From the NCBI RefSeq assembly GCF_047675955.1, contig NC_132918.1, positions 85,327,139 to 85,391,138 of the forward strand: DNA of 64,000 nucleotides. Direction: 5' to 3'. The notes beneath the pieces are model-generated. The model saw only the letters and a program-made list of their open reading frames with translations. It had not been told where the DNA came from and made no database searches. Numbering within the stretch: the stretch's first letter is position 1; each line of letters begins with the position of its first letter. The DNA comes from Chlorocebus sabaeus (lineage: Eukaryota; Chordata; Mammalia; Primates; Cercopithecidae). Shown one piece after another: positions 45,836-58,091 of the stretch. The position numbers and the translations under genes were made by a program.

Positions 45836-47189
45836 TTATCAAATTTGCAAGATTGTCTCATTTGTCCAACAAATTTAATCTCACTGTATCTGAGAGACCC
45901 ACTGTTGCCATGGAGGTTTTAAGTTGAAAATAATACCAAAAAAGATGAATGTAAATTTGAACTATCAAATTCTATGGACAACTCAATAAAAATGTTTTAT
46001 TCATTTGTTTTCTTAGTTATTGAGCAGGAAGTCTTAAAGTGTCTGATTATCTATTATTAAAACAGTATGTTTTAAAAATATTTTATTAAAAATTAGATTC
46101 AAATGATCAATAATTCAAAATTAATCATTAAAATAACTATGTACTCATCGTTACTCTCAACTAAAACTGAGTAAATTGAAAATTACAGAGGATTAATGAC
46201 CTCATCAAGGTCACAGAGGTAGTAAGTGGAAGGGTACTTAATCATGAGGCTATTCGAGTGTCATGGTGAATTCACAAACTGGATACAGAAAGAGTTGAGG
46301 TTGTTCATCTCAAAGTAGGTGACTCCCTATTCTTAGAACTATAGCTGGCATTACTGTTTATCAACACTGACAAGCTTGTCACATAATCTAACACTGGTGT
46401 AAGTTCATGACAAAAGTCTCTTTTGAAAGGTCTTTAGACACAGATGTCTTTCTCTTTGCTGGGATCTGTGAACTGAATCATGGTTACAGAAAGGCTGACA
46501 ATCTTTCTGAGGGCCTGATGGTGAACTTCAGCAATTATGACAGTTTTCACAGTTGCTTAGCCTCAAGACAGAGAATCTGAAAGGTGGTTTTTGGGGGACT
46601 TCACAGAAAAAATATCCTCTAGTGATAAATGGAATAACGTCTAATAATGTGCTAAAAGATTCTCCAAAGAGGGGAGCTTACTTGGGGGAAGTTTCTGAAT
46701 TATAGTATCTGCCACCTTGCATTTTAGAGAGCTTTTGTCTGTGGAGGCTAAAAGGATGGCAACTTGTCGAGGATACTTGAAAAAGAATTAGGTTTAGTCT
46801 AAATTGTATCATTTGACTTCCAGGATCTCTTTCAGTCCTAGGTGGAAGACAACTTTAAGAAAAAAAAAAAAAACCTACTCTTTCACACCTCACCATTTTC
46901 ATTTCCATAAATTGTCCTCCTTGCATCAGCTTATCTCTGAAATTCTACCAAGAGGTAACTGATAAAACCAATTTATCTTCTTTTGCAAACTATCTCACCT
47001 GCTTAGCAATGAGTATCTTAAAATAGAGGGGTAATATAACCTTTATCTTACAGAAAGGATATAGAAAGATCAGAGATAAATAATTATTACAATTCTAGTT
47101 TATTAGGGATATGTGAAAGAAAATTATATCAAAGTAGGGAAAGAAATGAAGAGAAGTTAATTGCTTTTTAATTATTTATTAAATGCTAG
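45836..47189. other. Mostly unassigned 1.35-kb stretch
   Basis: A short reverse MIR is visible at 46180-46260 (ACAGAGGATTAATGACCTCA, AAGGTCACAGAGGTAGTAAG). The rest is unassigned, with an A-run at 46860-46873. No coding frame of note. Confidence 0.45.
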
Positions 47190-47616
47190 CTTTGGGCTAG
47201 GCACAGTTCTAGAAATGAGATATAGCAGTAAATGAAAACAAAAAAATTCTACATATCTGTGGGAATATAAAAAATGTGCTTGTAAGCCAATAACTATGTG
47301 TCAGTTTGTGATAAGAATTATGAAGAAAAAACAAGTAGGATGTTAGAGAGTAACGAGGGACTGGTTTATGTACTATTTTCTATATGATGGTCTTGGGAAG
47401 CTTCTTGGATGAGGTGACATTTGACCATAATGAATTCTATGAGGAGTCACAGCATGTGGATATCCAGAGAAAAACAATCTAGGCAGAGGGTACAGCAAAT
47501 GTAAATGGCCTGCAGTGGGACTATCCCTTTGATATCTGAGGAAGAGCAAGGAGATCAATGTGGTTGTTGAAGAATGTGTCAAGGAGAGGCGATGGTATCA
47601 GAGAAACAAAGGGTCA

Positions 47617-47978
47617 TGTATTAGTCTGTTCTCATACTGCTATAAAGAACTCCTCAATACTGGGTAAATTATTAAAAAAGAGGTTTAATTGACTCACAGC
47701 TCTACACAGCTGGGGAGGCCTCAGGAAACTTAACAATCGTGGTGGAAGGGGAGGCACATCTTATACGGCCACAGGTAAGAGAGTGTATAACGGAAGCAAA
47801 GGGGGAAGAGCCCCCTACAAAACCATCAGCTCGAATGAGAACTTACTCACTATCATGAAAACAGCATAGGGGAAACCACCTCCATTATCCAATCACCTCC
47901 CACCAGGTCCCTCCCTCAACACCTGGGGTTTACAATTTGAGATGAATTTGGGTAGAAACACAAAGCAAAACCATATTA
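47617..47978 (-). repeat. MST 3' LTR
   Basis: The downstream LTR of the same provirus, 362 bp, with edges TGTATTAG and CCATATTA. The last internal bases next to it are not a strong polypurine tract, probably through decay. Confidence 0.88.
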
Positions 47979-49389
47979 TTTTGCCCATGGTCCCTCTCAA
48001 ATATCACATCTTTCACATTTCAAAACTAATTATCTGAGACAAGTCAAATCCCTTCCACCTAGGAGCCTATAAAATAATAATAAAAAGAAAAAGTTAGTTC
48101 CCTCCAAGATACAATGGGGATACAGGCATTGGGTAAATACACTCATTTCAAATGGAAGAAATTGGCCAAAACAAAGGTGCCACAGGCCCCATGCATGTCC
48201 AAAATCCAATAGGGCAGTTATTAAATCTTAAAGCTTCAAAATAATCCTCTGGACTCCATGACTCACATCCAGGGCACACTGATTAAGGGGGTGGGCTCCC
48301 ACAGCCTTGGGAAGCCCCTTCATGGGCTGGTATTGAGTGGCCTGTGGCTTTTCCAGGTGCACATTGCAAGCTGTTGGTGGATCGATCCAACATTCTGGGA
48401 TCTGGAGGTTGGTGGCCCTCTTCTCACAGCTCCACTAAGCAGTGCCCCAGTGAGGACTCTGTGTGGGGCCTCTAACCCCACATTTATTTCCCTTCTGTAC
48501 CACCAGAGGTTCTCTATGAGGGCTTTGTTCCTGCAGCAGACTTATGCCTGGACATACAGGCATTTTCATACATCCTCTGAAATTTAGGTGGAGGTTCCCA
48601 AACCTTAATACTTGACTTCTGTGGACTCACAGTCACAACAGCACATAGAAGCCACCAAGACTTGGGACTTGCACCTTCTGAAGCAATGGCCCAAGCTGTA
48701 CCTTGGCCCCTCTTAGCCACAGCTGGAATGCATGGCATCAAGTTGCAAGGCTGTATACAGCAGTGGAGCCCTGGGCCCAGCCCATGAAACCAGTTTTTCC
48801 TCCTAGGTCTCTGGGCCTGTGATAGAAGGGGCTGCTTCAAAGATCTCTGACATGCCCTGGAGATATTTTCCCCATTGTCTTGGCTGTTAATGTTTGGCTC
48901 CCTCTTACTTACGCAAATTTCTGCAACTAGCTTGAATTTCTCCCCAGAAAATGGGTTTTTCTTTAGCTATTGCTTCATCAGGCTGCAAATTTTCCAAACT
49001 TTTATGCTTTGCTTCCCTTTTAAACATAAGTTCCAATTTCAGACCATCTCTCTCAAGTTTAAAGTTCCACATATCTCTAGGGAAGAGGCAAAATGCTACC
49101 AGTCTCTTTGCTAAAGCATAACAAAAGTGATTTTCATTCCAGTTCCCAGTAAGTTCCTCATCTCCATCTGAGACCACCTCAGCCTGGACTTCATTGTCCA
49201 CATCACTATCAGCATTTTGGTCCAAACCATTCAACATGTCTCTAGGAAGTTCCAAACTTTCCCACATCTTCCTTTCTTCTTCTGAGCCCTCCAAACTGTG
49301 CCAACCTCTGTCTGTTACTTAGTTCCAAAGTTGTTTCCACATTTTCTGCATCTTTATAGCAGTACCTCATTGCCTCAGTACCAATTTAC

Positions 49390-49741
49390 TGTATTAGTCT
49401 ATTTTAGCACTGCTATAAAGAACTATAAATTTTAAAGAAAAGATGTTTATTGGACTCACAGTTCCACATGGCCAGGGAGGCCTCAGAAAACTTATAATCA
49501 TGGTGGAAGGGGAAATAGGCACATCTTACATGGCAGCAGGCAAGAGAACGTGTGAAGGAAGTGAAGGGGGAAGAGCACCTTATAAAACCATTGGATCTCA
49601 TGAGAACACTCACTATCATAAAAACAGCGTGGGGGAACCACCCCCATGATCCAGTCATCTCCCACCACGTCCCTCCCTCAACACCTGGTGATCACTATTT
49701 GAGATGATATTTGGGTGGGAACACAAAGTCAAACCATATCA
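49390..49741 (-). repeat. MST 5' LTR
   Basis: The upstream LTR in the element's minus-strand orientation, 352 bp, with plus-strand edges TGTATTAG and CCATATCA. The CTATAAAGAACTA block and the AGTTCCACATGGCCAGGGAG block distinguish it from THE1 LTRs and fit MSTA/MSTB. Confidence 0.88.
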
Positions 49742-50400
49742 GGCCATGTAATATATAGGACCTTGTAGATCATGCTCCAAGGTGCAGAATTTGAATTTTA
49801 TTCTAAGTGTAAAAGCCTTAAATGGTTTTGAGCAGAAGGGAAACACAATTATGAATTGAGTTGTAAGATAATCATGCTGCTGTCTGGAAATTAGGCCATG
49901 AGTGGACAAGCATTAAAGTCCAGTGACCGATGAAAAGGTCCAATAAAATATCAGTAGTCCAAATGAGAGACTATGGGATTTGGACTAATACCTAATCGAT
50001 AAGTTAGCAGGGATCAGATATGGGGTAAATTGTAAACTACAGCTATCAGGATTTAACAATGGATTGGACATAGTGTATAAGACAAAGAATGTATTCAAGA
50101 GCATATTGTGAAGACCTTGGCTCACTGGCTAAAGAAACAGAGAAACAGTTAAACAGAAAAGTAGAATCTCAGGTTTTTGTTTTGTTTGCTGTTGGTGGGG
50201 GACAAAGGGGCTAAAAGAGGGAGGACAAAGGGGGAGAAATGGGATCAATAATTTGGTTTTGTTCATGTTTTGTTTGAGATTCCTATTAGACATTTTAGTG
50301 GAAATACTGAGCAAGTACTGTATAATAAGTGTGGAGTTCAATGAACAAATGAGTCTGGAGTTTTAAATTTGTGACAGTTTTAGATGAGTTTTGATTGAAA

Positions 50401-52439
50401 AGGCTTGACAGAATGTCAGGAAGGAGAAACCAGAGGCTGTCTATTGTCTTGAGAATTGCTTCCTGTTGGGGTTTACCCTAATCTGGGGGATTTTTCAGCT
50501 AGGGCAGACTTTTGTGCTTGAATTTAACTTAAAACGCTTCCTTGTAAACTACTTCAAATCTCAACCATGTCTCATAATCTTTACACAGCTAAGTTCTGAC
50601 CTCATGACTTTGTCAAAGTAGACACTTAGTTCGACTAAAAAAAGGAACAATTTAAGCTGCTAGTATTAAATAAGTGTTCAGAGTGCACCACATGTAGTTG
50701 ATGGTTGTGGGCATTTAATTCATACTTTTGGTTGAATGAGAGGCTGACATTGAAAGACAATGTATTAACAGTCAAAGTGAATAAGCCTTGTCTAAAATTT
50801 TAATATTGAATGTAAATTAATTTAATTTTTAAATTTTCTGGACAGTGCATGCTTTTACTTACTTTTTTTTAAATAAGGAAAGTTTTAAAAGACATTAATA
50901 ATAAAAAACAAGCTTCAAAACATGTCCTGTTTAAACAATTAACAAAATAAACTTTCTGCGAAAGTTCGAAATTATCATTGTACACAAATTATTAATATAT
51001 TCAATAAACAAAACTTTCATATTTTAATTTAAGAACAATTTCTTCTGAAGAACGTTTTTTACCCTAATCTTTTCCATAAAACCATATTATTGATTCTGAC
51101 AATTTACATTGTTCTTACTATATTAAATACTTTAATTTAAACTATAAAGCACGTGACTTATAAAACTGGATTAAAAGGTGTTTTTGAAAATGTCTTGCAA
51201 AATTAGTAAGAAAGTAATAAATATGAGGATTAAAACATAAAGTTGTCACCACATTTGATTGTTGTCTTCTCCAGTAAACTCAACATATAATGTAGAGACT
51301 CTTACTCTTTTCTAGCTTTATTTTAACCATGTTCTAACAGATAATAAGCTGAAAACATGGGAATTCAATAGAGGAATTATTTCAGGGCTGGAAAATTATA
51401 AAAATTAAGACAATTTCCCTGTAAGTTTTTACAGTATTATAGACAAGACACACTCATGTTCATATTTAATGAATATAAGTTATCAGATGCCTACTAAGTG
51501 CCAGGTACCAAGCAAGATACTTTCTCATTTCTCTGACAGTCTTGAGATGAGATTGTGGGGTTGTCAGGTACACAATAACTCACAGAAACAATAACTGGTT
51601 ACATTCATCATGATGCGGTGATTAAAATATCTATGACCTGCAATAAACTTAGAGAAAAAAAGCATGAATGGTACCAGTTTTAGAGGAAAAGAGAATCTTC
51701 ATAAAAGCGAATTTTCTTTCCTTAACAAACCTATGGCTTAGGTTGGACAGAGGGGATTAATCCTAACATTTTCTTTGCGGGATTTTTTTTCTTTTTTCAG
51801 AGTTGGACTCACTCACAGTGAGGTGACAGTTTAGACTTAAAACGATTAGACAGCATAGGAAACTTAATCTCAACCTACTTAATTTCCTAGGATTCCTGGC
51901 TGGAATACTAGACTGTTTTGTAAATGTACAACCTGAGATCATGGAGCGTTGGAGGCTGCTTGTGCAGCTGGCTAAGCAATACAGAAGTAAAAGATCAGTA
52001 CTAGAACTCAGAAGATCCAAGCTTACATCTTACCTCCATTATTTTTGTGAGTTTGGGTGGAACGCTTCTTTTTTCCAGGTCTCAATCTAACTAGTTGTAT
52101 AAAAGGAGATTGGTGAATATATTAATCAGGACTCTTTCAGAAGTAAATGATAGAAATACAAGTCAAAATACATTAAGAAAATATGAAATTTATATGTGCA
52201 TAAAAACTCTACGTAGGACTGGATCAAGAGGCTTGATTTGTGTGATCAGGCATTTTTCCTCTGGCTCAGTTCTGCTTTTTTCGTAGAGTTGCTTTCATTT
52301 GTTTTTTTATTGGCTCTAGGGTTTTTTATTTCATCTTCTAGATAAAGAGTTTTCTTCCCTGGTAATTATAATAAAAGATCTGAAATGGAGCCTCATTGAT
52401 CTGACTTGAGTCGTATACTCTACCTTAATCATTCTTCAT
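50401..52439. other. Mostly unassigned 2-kb AT-rich stretch
   Basis: Possible MIR/L2 scraps lie at 51480-51550 (GATGCCTACTAAGTGCCAGG) and 52000-52110. Otherwise no repeat was recognised. An 85-codon minus-strand frame at 51763-52020 has no known domain. Confidence 0.45.
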
Positions 52440-52995
52440 TAGTTTATCAATTTATTTACTAGTTACTATTTGAGCTCTACTATGTGCTAGGCACTGTTCT
52501 AAACATTTGTGATACAAAGATGAACATAATATACACAAACATAAACATATAAAATAGCTACTTTTATAAAGCATTCATTCTCGTGAAACAGTCAATACAG
52601 TAATGCATGAATAAAAATATAATATTCTGTCATTCTTTTCATGTTACAAAGAAAAATAAAGCAGGGGAAGAGAATAGAGTGTCATAGGTGGCTACTTTAC
52701 ATAGGGTGATCAGAGAGGTCTTTTCTGATAAGAAAATTCTTTTGGGAGAAAACGGATGATGTGAAAAAAGCAGTAAGTTTAAGATGTGCACTTGTTGCAT
52801 CTCAGAAGTAGCAAGGAGACCAGTGTGGCCGGGTCAAGATGATCTAGAAGGAGAGTAGTAATGTGTAAGGATGGGAAAGTAGCTAGTGTCAGATTTAATT
52901 TTAAGTGAGCTGGAAATCTTGGAGGATTGTGAACAGTAGAGTGATAAGATCATTATCTAACTTATGTCTTCCAAAGATATTGCTGCTAGATAGAG
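52440..52995 (-). mobile_element. L2 LINE
   Basis: Reverse-complement L2: GAGCTCTACTATGTGCTAGG, CACTGTTCTAAACATTTGTG, AAGAAAAATAAAGCAGGGG, GTAGCAAGGAGACCAGTGTG and GAGTGATAAGATCATTATC. It covers the 3'UTR and the ORF2 end. Confidence 0.82.
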
Positions 52996-53054
52996 AATAA
53001 ACAGTAGGACCACAGTGAGAATGGTGCCACTCTGGGTTTTTACAACAAAGTAGC

Positions 53055-53160
53055 CTTGAGACACAGACTGTGTCTTACTCATCTCTTTGTACCATTTCTG
53101 TTTAGATCAAGATTTGACACATATTAAACACAAAATAAATAAACACAAAATTAAACACAA
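53055..53160 (+). mobile_element. L2 LINE 3' fragment
   Basis: Sense-orientation L2 3'UTR scrap: GACTGTGTCTTACTCATCTC, TTTGTACCATTTCTG. It lies opposite to the L2 just to its left. Confidence 0.55.
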
Positions 53161-53317
53161 ATGTTTCATTGTAGAGTGAGTTTCACCAATAACATTTCAG
53201 TAAAATTGCTTTGCTTCCAATATCTTATGAAGAACTAAAATAGCAAAGTGGCTGCATTCAGACTCATTTTTCACTTTATTCTTTTTAAATAAAAAGTCAC
53301 ATCAACAGAAAATGTCC

Positions 53318-53418
53318 TTACTTCTGTAATATGGAATTAATTCTCAATGCTGAGCCCATATTATTCCATTACTTCTGTAATATGGAATTCTCAATGCTAA
53401 GTCCATATATTATTCTGA
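53318..53418. repeat. 51-bp tandem duplication
   Basis: TTACTTCTGTAATATGGAAT is found at 53318 and again at 53369, each followed by a TTCTCAATGCT(G/A)AG block and CCATAT. The copies differ by a 4-bp deletion and a few substitutions, so the duplication is not recent. Confidence 0.9.
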
Positions 53419-53499
53419 CAGACAGACATGAGGTAGGATGATATTTGAAGCTGGGGAAAGGACTGTACCTGAATATGTGCTTCAAATTGCAAGATATAG

Positions 53500-53880
53500 G
53501 CTTTCATTTTACATATATATAATTTACATATATATGTAAATATATGTATTATATTATCTCTATATTAATATATTATTTACATATATGTGTAAATATATAT
53601 AATTTAATATATATTATTTAATATATTTACACATATATGTGTATATATGTATAAATATGCATACACAGTATATATTTACACATATATTACATATATATAC
53701 TGTATATATACTGTGTATATTTACACATATATGTGTATATATGTGTATATTATTAAATACATATTATTTGCACATATATGTAAATAGATATTACATATAT
53801 TTATTTTTCAGGTGTATATATATATATATATATGCTTGCACATACACACACACACACATATACATACCTGAAAAAAAAAC
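53500..53880. repeat. AT-rich palindromic low-complexity tract
   Basis: About 380 bp of TATA, ACATATATGT and TGTATATATGT units with many self-complementary stretches. The right part is a hairpin: TTTTTCAGGTGTATAT at about 53805 faces ATATACATACCTGAAAAA at about 53858, with (TA)n and (CA)n between. There is no coding or known-repeat content. Confidence 0.9.
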
Positions 53881-53919
53881 CTTTATTTATCCAGTATTTC
53901 TCATTTACAAAGGACATTT

Positions 53920-54075
53920 ACATATGTCATTTGACTTCCACTGAAGTCCTGTGAGTTAAATTGGACATATATCATGACTGAGACTGAAAGATGAGTTTGT
54001 CCAGGCTACATAGCTAATGAAGTAGGCCAAAGCTGGTTTTGATGGGCAGCAACGTGCCCGTCTATGAAACTAAAC
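53920..54075 (-). mobile_element. MIR SINE
   Basis: Reverse-complement MIR-like blocks: TTGACTTCCACTGAAGTCCT, GAGACTGAAAGATGAG, CAGGCTACATAGCTAATGAA, GGCCAAAGCTGGTTTTGATG. It is diverged. Confidence 0.6.
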
Positions 54076-54239
54076 ACCTAATTCCCTTGCTGCCGAATAC
54101 GACCATGGACAACCATTCTATCCAATGAGACATCAAAATAGAGGAATTTAGTTTTTTAAAAACATATTTCTTAATCGTCTTTTCCATATGCTATTTGATA
54201 TAGACAAAAAAGAATATGTGTGCAATATATGTAAGTGTT

Positions 54240-55840
54240 AAAGAATAATAATTACATAATGAATACCTATAAACCCACTGCCTAACCCAAGGACTAGAAC
54301 GTTACCAACAATCACCATATACTTGCAACTCCTTTACCCATCCTACTGCTTGTCTTCTTTCAAAGGAAACATTGTATTAATTTTTGTTATTCATGTCCAT
54401 GCCTTTTCTTTACAATAGTGTGATCTCACATGTATGTTTTACATACACACACACACACCCCCCCTTAACAATATATTATTTAGTTTTGCTAGTTGTGAGT
54501 TAAAAATGATATTATGCGTACTGAGTCCTTCTGGGAGTTGCTTTGTTATTTTTTTCTGAGACGGAATTTTGCTCTTGTTGCCCAGGCAGGAGTGAAATGG
54601 CGTGATCTCTGCTCACGGCAACCTCCGCCTCCTGGGTTCAAGTGATCCTCCTTCCTCAGCCTCCTGAGTAGCTGGAATTACAGGCATGTGCCACCATGCC
54701 TGGCTAATTTTGTATTTTTAGTAGAAAAGGTGTTTCTTCATGTTTCTCCCGACCTCAGGTGATCTGCCCACCTTGGCCTCCCAACGTGCTGGGATGACAG
54801 GTGTGAGCCTGGGAGTTGCTTTTTTCACTCAAAATTGTTTCTAAGGAAATATTCATTTTACATATAACTGTATCTATTTATTTTTTCATTTTTACTGCTA
54901 TGAGATGTTTCAATGTGTAAACGCACCACAAATTATTTATCATTAAACCAGTGAAAATTTTAAAGGTTTCCAGTTTTCTTACTCTAGCTACAATTGTCAT
55001 TCTTATGCATGTACCCCGATATACATATAAGAGTTTCTCAAAAGCATTTTAATGTGAAGTTGGATGTTTAAATTTACAGTATAATGTTAGTATTCCTTTC
55101 AAAATTTGTTAGATCAATTGGAGACCATCATTAATCCAAATATCCTACAACACTTGTAAGCATATCAGACATCTTACATGTTGTCAATCTACTGAACATA
55201 TGAGTCTGGTTTAAAATTATATTTTTCATTTATTTTATTAGTAAGGTTTTATTATTGAAATTATTAATAAGATTGAGCATAATTTCATATTTTAATAAGC
55301 TTATATCATTTATCTTTTGCAAAATGCCTTTGCATGCATTTTGCTTTTTTTCTATTTGGTTGTATTTGTTATAATTGATTTATTGGTTTTTTAAAAATAT
55401 TCTGAATATTAAGTCCTTGTTTATTATATGCGGTGGTTATTCTTCCTAATTTTGGATTGCCTTCTGATGTTTCTATTATGTCTTTGATGAACAGAGCCCT
55501 TTATTTAAACACAGTTGTATATAACTATTTTTTAAGATTTTGTTTTTGTGTCTTATTTAATTAGAAAAATTCTTTAATTTATGGTAAGAAATTTATTCTT
55601 CCATATTTTTTCTGAATTTTTTTATATTTTAGTCTTTAACCTATGTAAAATTAATTTTTGTGTATTATATGGGTTAGAGACCCATGTTCGTTTGTTTTTT
55701 CCCCTGTAAATATCCACTTGTCCCACAGCATATATTGAAGCATCCCTCATTTCTCTGTTGATCTGTAATACTATCATGTCTTATATCACAATTCCATACA
55801 TGCTTAGCTCTATTTGTACTCTCTATTCTATCCCACTTTT
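54240..55840 (-). mobile_element. Ancient LINE-1 (L1M) split by an Alu
   Basis: An old L1 on the minus strand: 3'UTR-like sequence at 54240-54544, then after an Alu the rest at 54823-55840. The latter has ORF2 C-terminal-type blocks (CTGAATATTAAGTCCTTGTT, TGTAAATATCCACTTGTCCC, TTCTATCCCAC). It is far more diverged than the L1s at 5.4, 7.5 and 35.6 kb. Subfamily probably L1MC-L1ME. Confidence 0.7.
54545..54808 (-). mobile_element. Alu, 5'-truncated, with internal deletion
   Basis: An Alu on the minus strand ending at GGTGTGAGC, without the usual last bases of its 5' end. About 20-25 bp is missing near 54740-54752. The target duplication CTGGGAGTTGCTTT is exact at 54531-54544 and 54809-54822, so the short end was made at insertion. 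Confidence 0.93.
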
Positions 55841-56499
55841 CAGTTTTCCACCCACTGAGGATTTATGAAAAAGTTTTGATTTTCTGATATATAGGTACCA
55901 CTCCTTTCTCCTGTTTGCCTTATTCTTCTTTTGCTTCTTCATCTTCTTGACTTGAATAAGGTGATAAGAGTGAAAGTAGAGTAACCTTCCTAGAACCAAA
56001 ATAACCATGAGAACGGAAGCCATACACTAAGAATGACAAAGAGAGAAGATGACTGAGCAATGATTTTACAAATTTATCAAATCATCTGTCTACTAGCTAC
56101 CTTGGGACAACTTGGTCTGTGAGAAAACCAAAGCTCTATTGGCTAATTCTCTGTACTTTCATGTGACATTCAGGAGGTATGCTGCTCTTCAAGTAAGAAT
56201 CTTTCATGGAGTGGGAATGGAGGGGGCGGGGTGGTGGGCAGTTTGCTAACAGCTTTTCGCTGCAGTGCTGTTGGCAGCTGCTACAACTTTCTAGTTAAAG
56301 TCACACTTTTAACAGCTCACAGATAATGAGTAAGTACAGTGGGGGTATTACGAAGTGACCATTGCTGCCCAATACAGGACTACCTTATGGACATCCTTTC
56401 AAGAACTCCTCATGGGCTGGCCACAAGGCTTTATAAGGACACTCAACAGCCTGAAGTTTTTCTGACACAATTATCCTGCTTTCCTATTATCCATTCACA
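55841..56499. other. Unassigned spacer with a GC box
   Basis: A patch at 55955-56150 may be an old MLT-type LTR scrap. Near 56218-56240 the sequence GGAGGGGGCGGGGTGGTGGG holds an SP1-like GC box, unusual in this AT-rich setting. No gene seen. Confidence 0.4.
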
Positions 56500-56730
56500 G
56501 GTGTCAGACCAGGCTGTATTTGTTAACTATAGCCCATAGGCTAAATCTGGTCCACAGCCTTTTTTTTGTGTGTGTGGCCCACAAACTAAGAATTATTTAC
56601 ATATTTCAAAGAATGATACAAGTGGCAAAATATTAGGAATATATTATAGACAATTTATATGACCCACAAAGCCTGAAATATTTGCTATCTGGTCATTTAC
56701 AGAAAAAAGTTGGCTCATCCCTCTGATCCC
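56500..56730. mobile_element. hAT-Charlie MITE
   Basis: Blocks TAGCCCATAGGCTAAATCTG, GACCCACAAAGCCTGAAATA, TTTGCTATCTGGTCATTTAC and AGAAAAAAGTTGGCTCATCC follow a common non-autonomous hAT-Charlie element. Its central part is shortened. Confidence 0.7.
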
Positions 56731-57272
56731 TGGCAAAGATTTTCCTATCTACTCCTGCTGTCTTTTCCTATCTTTTTTTTTTTCTCCACAGGCATTAGCC
56801 ATCATGCTTTTGCAAGTCTAACTCTGACTTGGCATCCTCCTTCCCAGAACACTTAAACTGACACGTTTGGTTTCTATCACATTAAATTACAAAGATGCAA
56901 TTATTAAAAGGGCAGATTCAGGATCAGAATCCAGGGCTGGTCTGTGACCCTAACACACCAGATTTCTTTGATGATACTCTCACAGAGAAAAAAAGAATGA
57001 AAAATTTGGGAGATAATAAAAGATGGATTCAGTAATGAGAAAAATAAATTTGGTTTCTCCCGTTATTAACCAGCTAGCCTAGTGATACGTAACAATCAAT
57101 CTAAATATCCAAAGACTGGAGCATATTTTCAACTTGACTCAATCCTTTGAAACTGATGTTTTGTTACTCTCTTCTCTTGAAATCCTTTTCTCCATTCTAG
57201 TTCTTCACATGCCTCTGTTTTTCTACTGCTTACTGTACATCTTTACTTGGATGTGCAATAAGGCATGTTAAG
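56731..57272. other. Unassigned spacer
   Basis: A faint reverse MIR scrap (GATCAGAATCCAGGGCTGG) lies near 56920-56975. The rest shows no repeat, gene or RNA. Confidence 0.45.
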
Positions 57273-57285
57273 ATTATCATGTCCA

Positions 57286-57583
57286 GGTTGGGCGCGGCAA
57301 CTCATGCCTGTAATCCCGGCACTTTGGGAGACTGAGGTGGACGGATCACCTGAGGTCAGGAGTTCGAGACCAGCCTGACCAACATGGTGAATCCCAGTCT
57401 CTACTAAAAATACAAAAATTAGCTGAGTGTGGTGGCTTGTACCTGTCGTCCCAGCTACTCCAGAGGCTGAGGTGGGAGAATCTCTTGAACCTGGGAGGTG
57501 GAGGTTGCAGTGAGCTGAGATCACACCACTGCACTCCAGCCTGGATGACAGAACGAGACTCTGTCTCAAAAAAAAAAAAAAAG
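57286..57583 (+). mobile_element. Alu (AluS-like)
   Basis: A full-length Alu on the plus strand, from GGTTGGGCGCGGCAACTCA to CGAGACTCTGTCTCAAAAA. Its tail continues into a 0.5-kb purine tract. The target duplication is ATTATCATGTCCA (57273-57285) against ATTACCATGTCCA (58092-58104), beyond the tract. Confidence 0.95.
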
Positions 57584-58091
57584 AAGAAGAAGAAGGAAGA
57601 AGGAAAAAGAAGGAAGAAGAAGGAAGAAGGAAGAAGAAGAAGGAAGAGGAAGAAGAAGAAAGAAGAAGAAGACAGAAGAAGAAGGAAGAAGAAGACAGAA
57701 GAAGAAGAAGGAAGAAGGGGAGGAGGAGGAGGAAGAGGAAGAAGAGGAAGAAGAAGAGGAAGAGAAAGAAGGAGGAGGAGGAGGAGGAGGAGGAAGAAGA
57801 AGAAGAAGAAGAAGAAGGAGAAGGAGAAGGAGGAGGAGAAGAAGGAGGAGGAGGAGGAGGAAGAAGAAGAAAAAGAAGAAGGAAGAAGGAGGAAGAAGAA
57901 GAAAAAGAAGAAGGAAGAAGAAGAAAGAAGAAGAGGAGGAGGAGGAAGAGGAAGAAGAAGAGGAAGAAGAGGAAGAGGAAGAGGAAGAAGGAGGAGGAGG
58001 AAGAAGAAGGAAGAAGAAGAAGAAAGAAGAAGAAGGAGAAGAAGAAGAAGGCGAGGAAGAGGAAGAAGAAGGAGAAGGAGAAGAAGAAATT
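57584..58091. repeat. Homopurine (GAA/GGA)n tract, about 500 bp
   Basis: Nearly uninterrupted purines on the plus strand, made of GAA, GGA, AAGG and AGG units, with only a few C interruptions near 57672, 57696 and 58052. It starts in the Alu A-tail and ends exactly at the right-hand target duplication, so it expanded from that tail. The Glu/Lys/Arg-rich and Ser/Phe/Leu-rich frames it creates (283 and 304 codons) are not genes. Confidence 0.97.

Larger units (their letters stand above)
47617..49741 (-). mobile_element. Complete MST (MaLR) provirus
   Basis: A 2.1-kb MaLR provirus on the minus strand: LTRs at 47617-47978 and 49390-49741 around a 1.4-kb internal region related to that of the THE1 at 2668-4936 (shared CTCACAGCTCCACTAAGCAG and similar blocks). 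The flanking 5-mers are GGTCA (47612-47616) and GGCCA (49742-49746), a target duplication with one transition. Only broken internal frames remain; there is no polymerase. Confidence 0.92.
47190..50400 (-). mobile_element. L2 LINE split by an MST provirus
   Basis: An L2 on the minus strand in two parts. 47190-47616 is the 3' region and ORF2 end (GCTAGGCACAGTTCTAGAAA, AACAATCTAGGCAGAGGGTA, GAGCAAGGAGATCAATGTGG). 49742-50400 is upstream ORF2 sequence (GGACCTTGTAGATCATGC, AATGGATTGGACATAGTG). The halves rejoin when the MST provirus at 47617-49741 is removed. It is decayed throughout. Confidence 0.75.

Noticed and set aside
53639..53944. 101-codon Tyr/Ile-rich frame
   Set aside because: It translates the TATA/CACA low-complexity tract.
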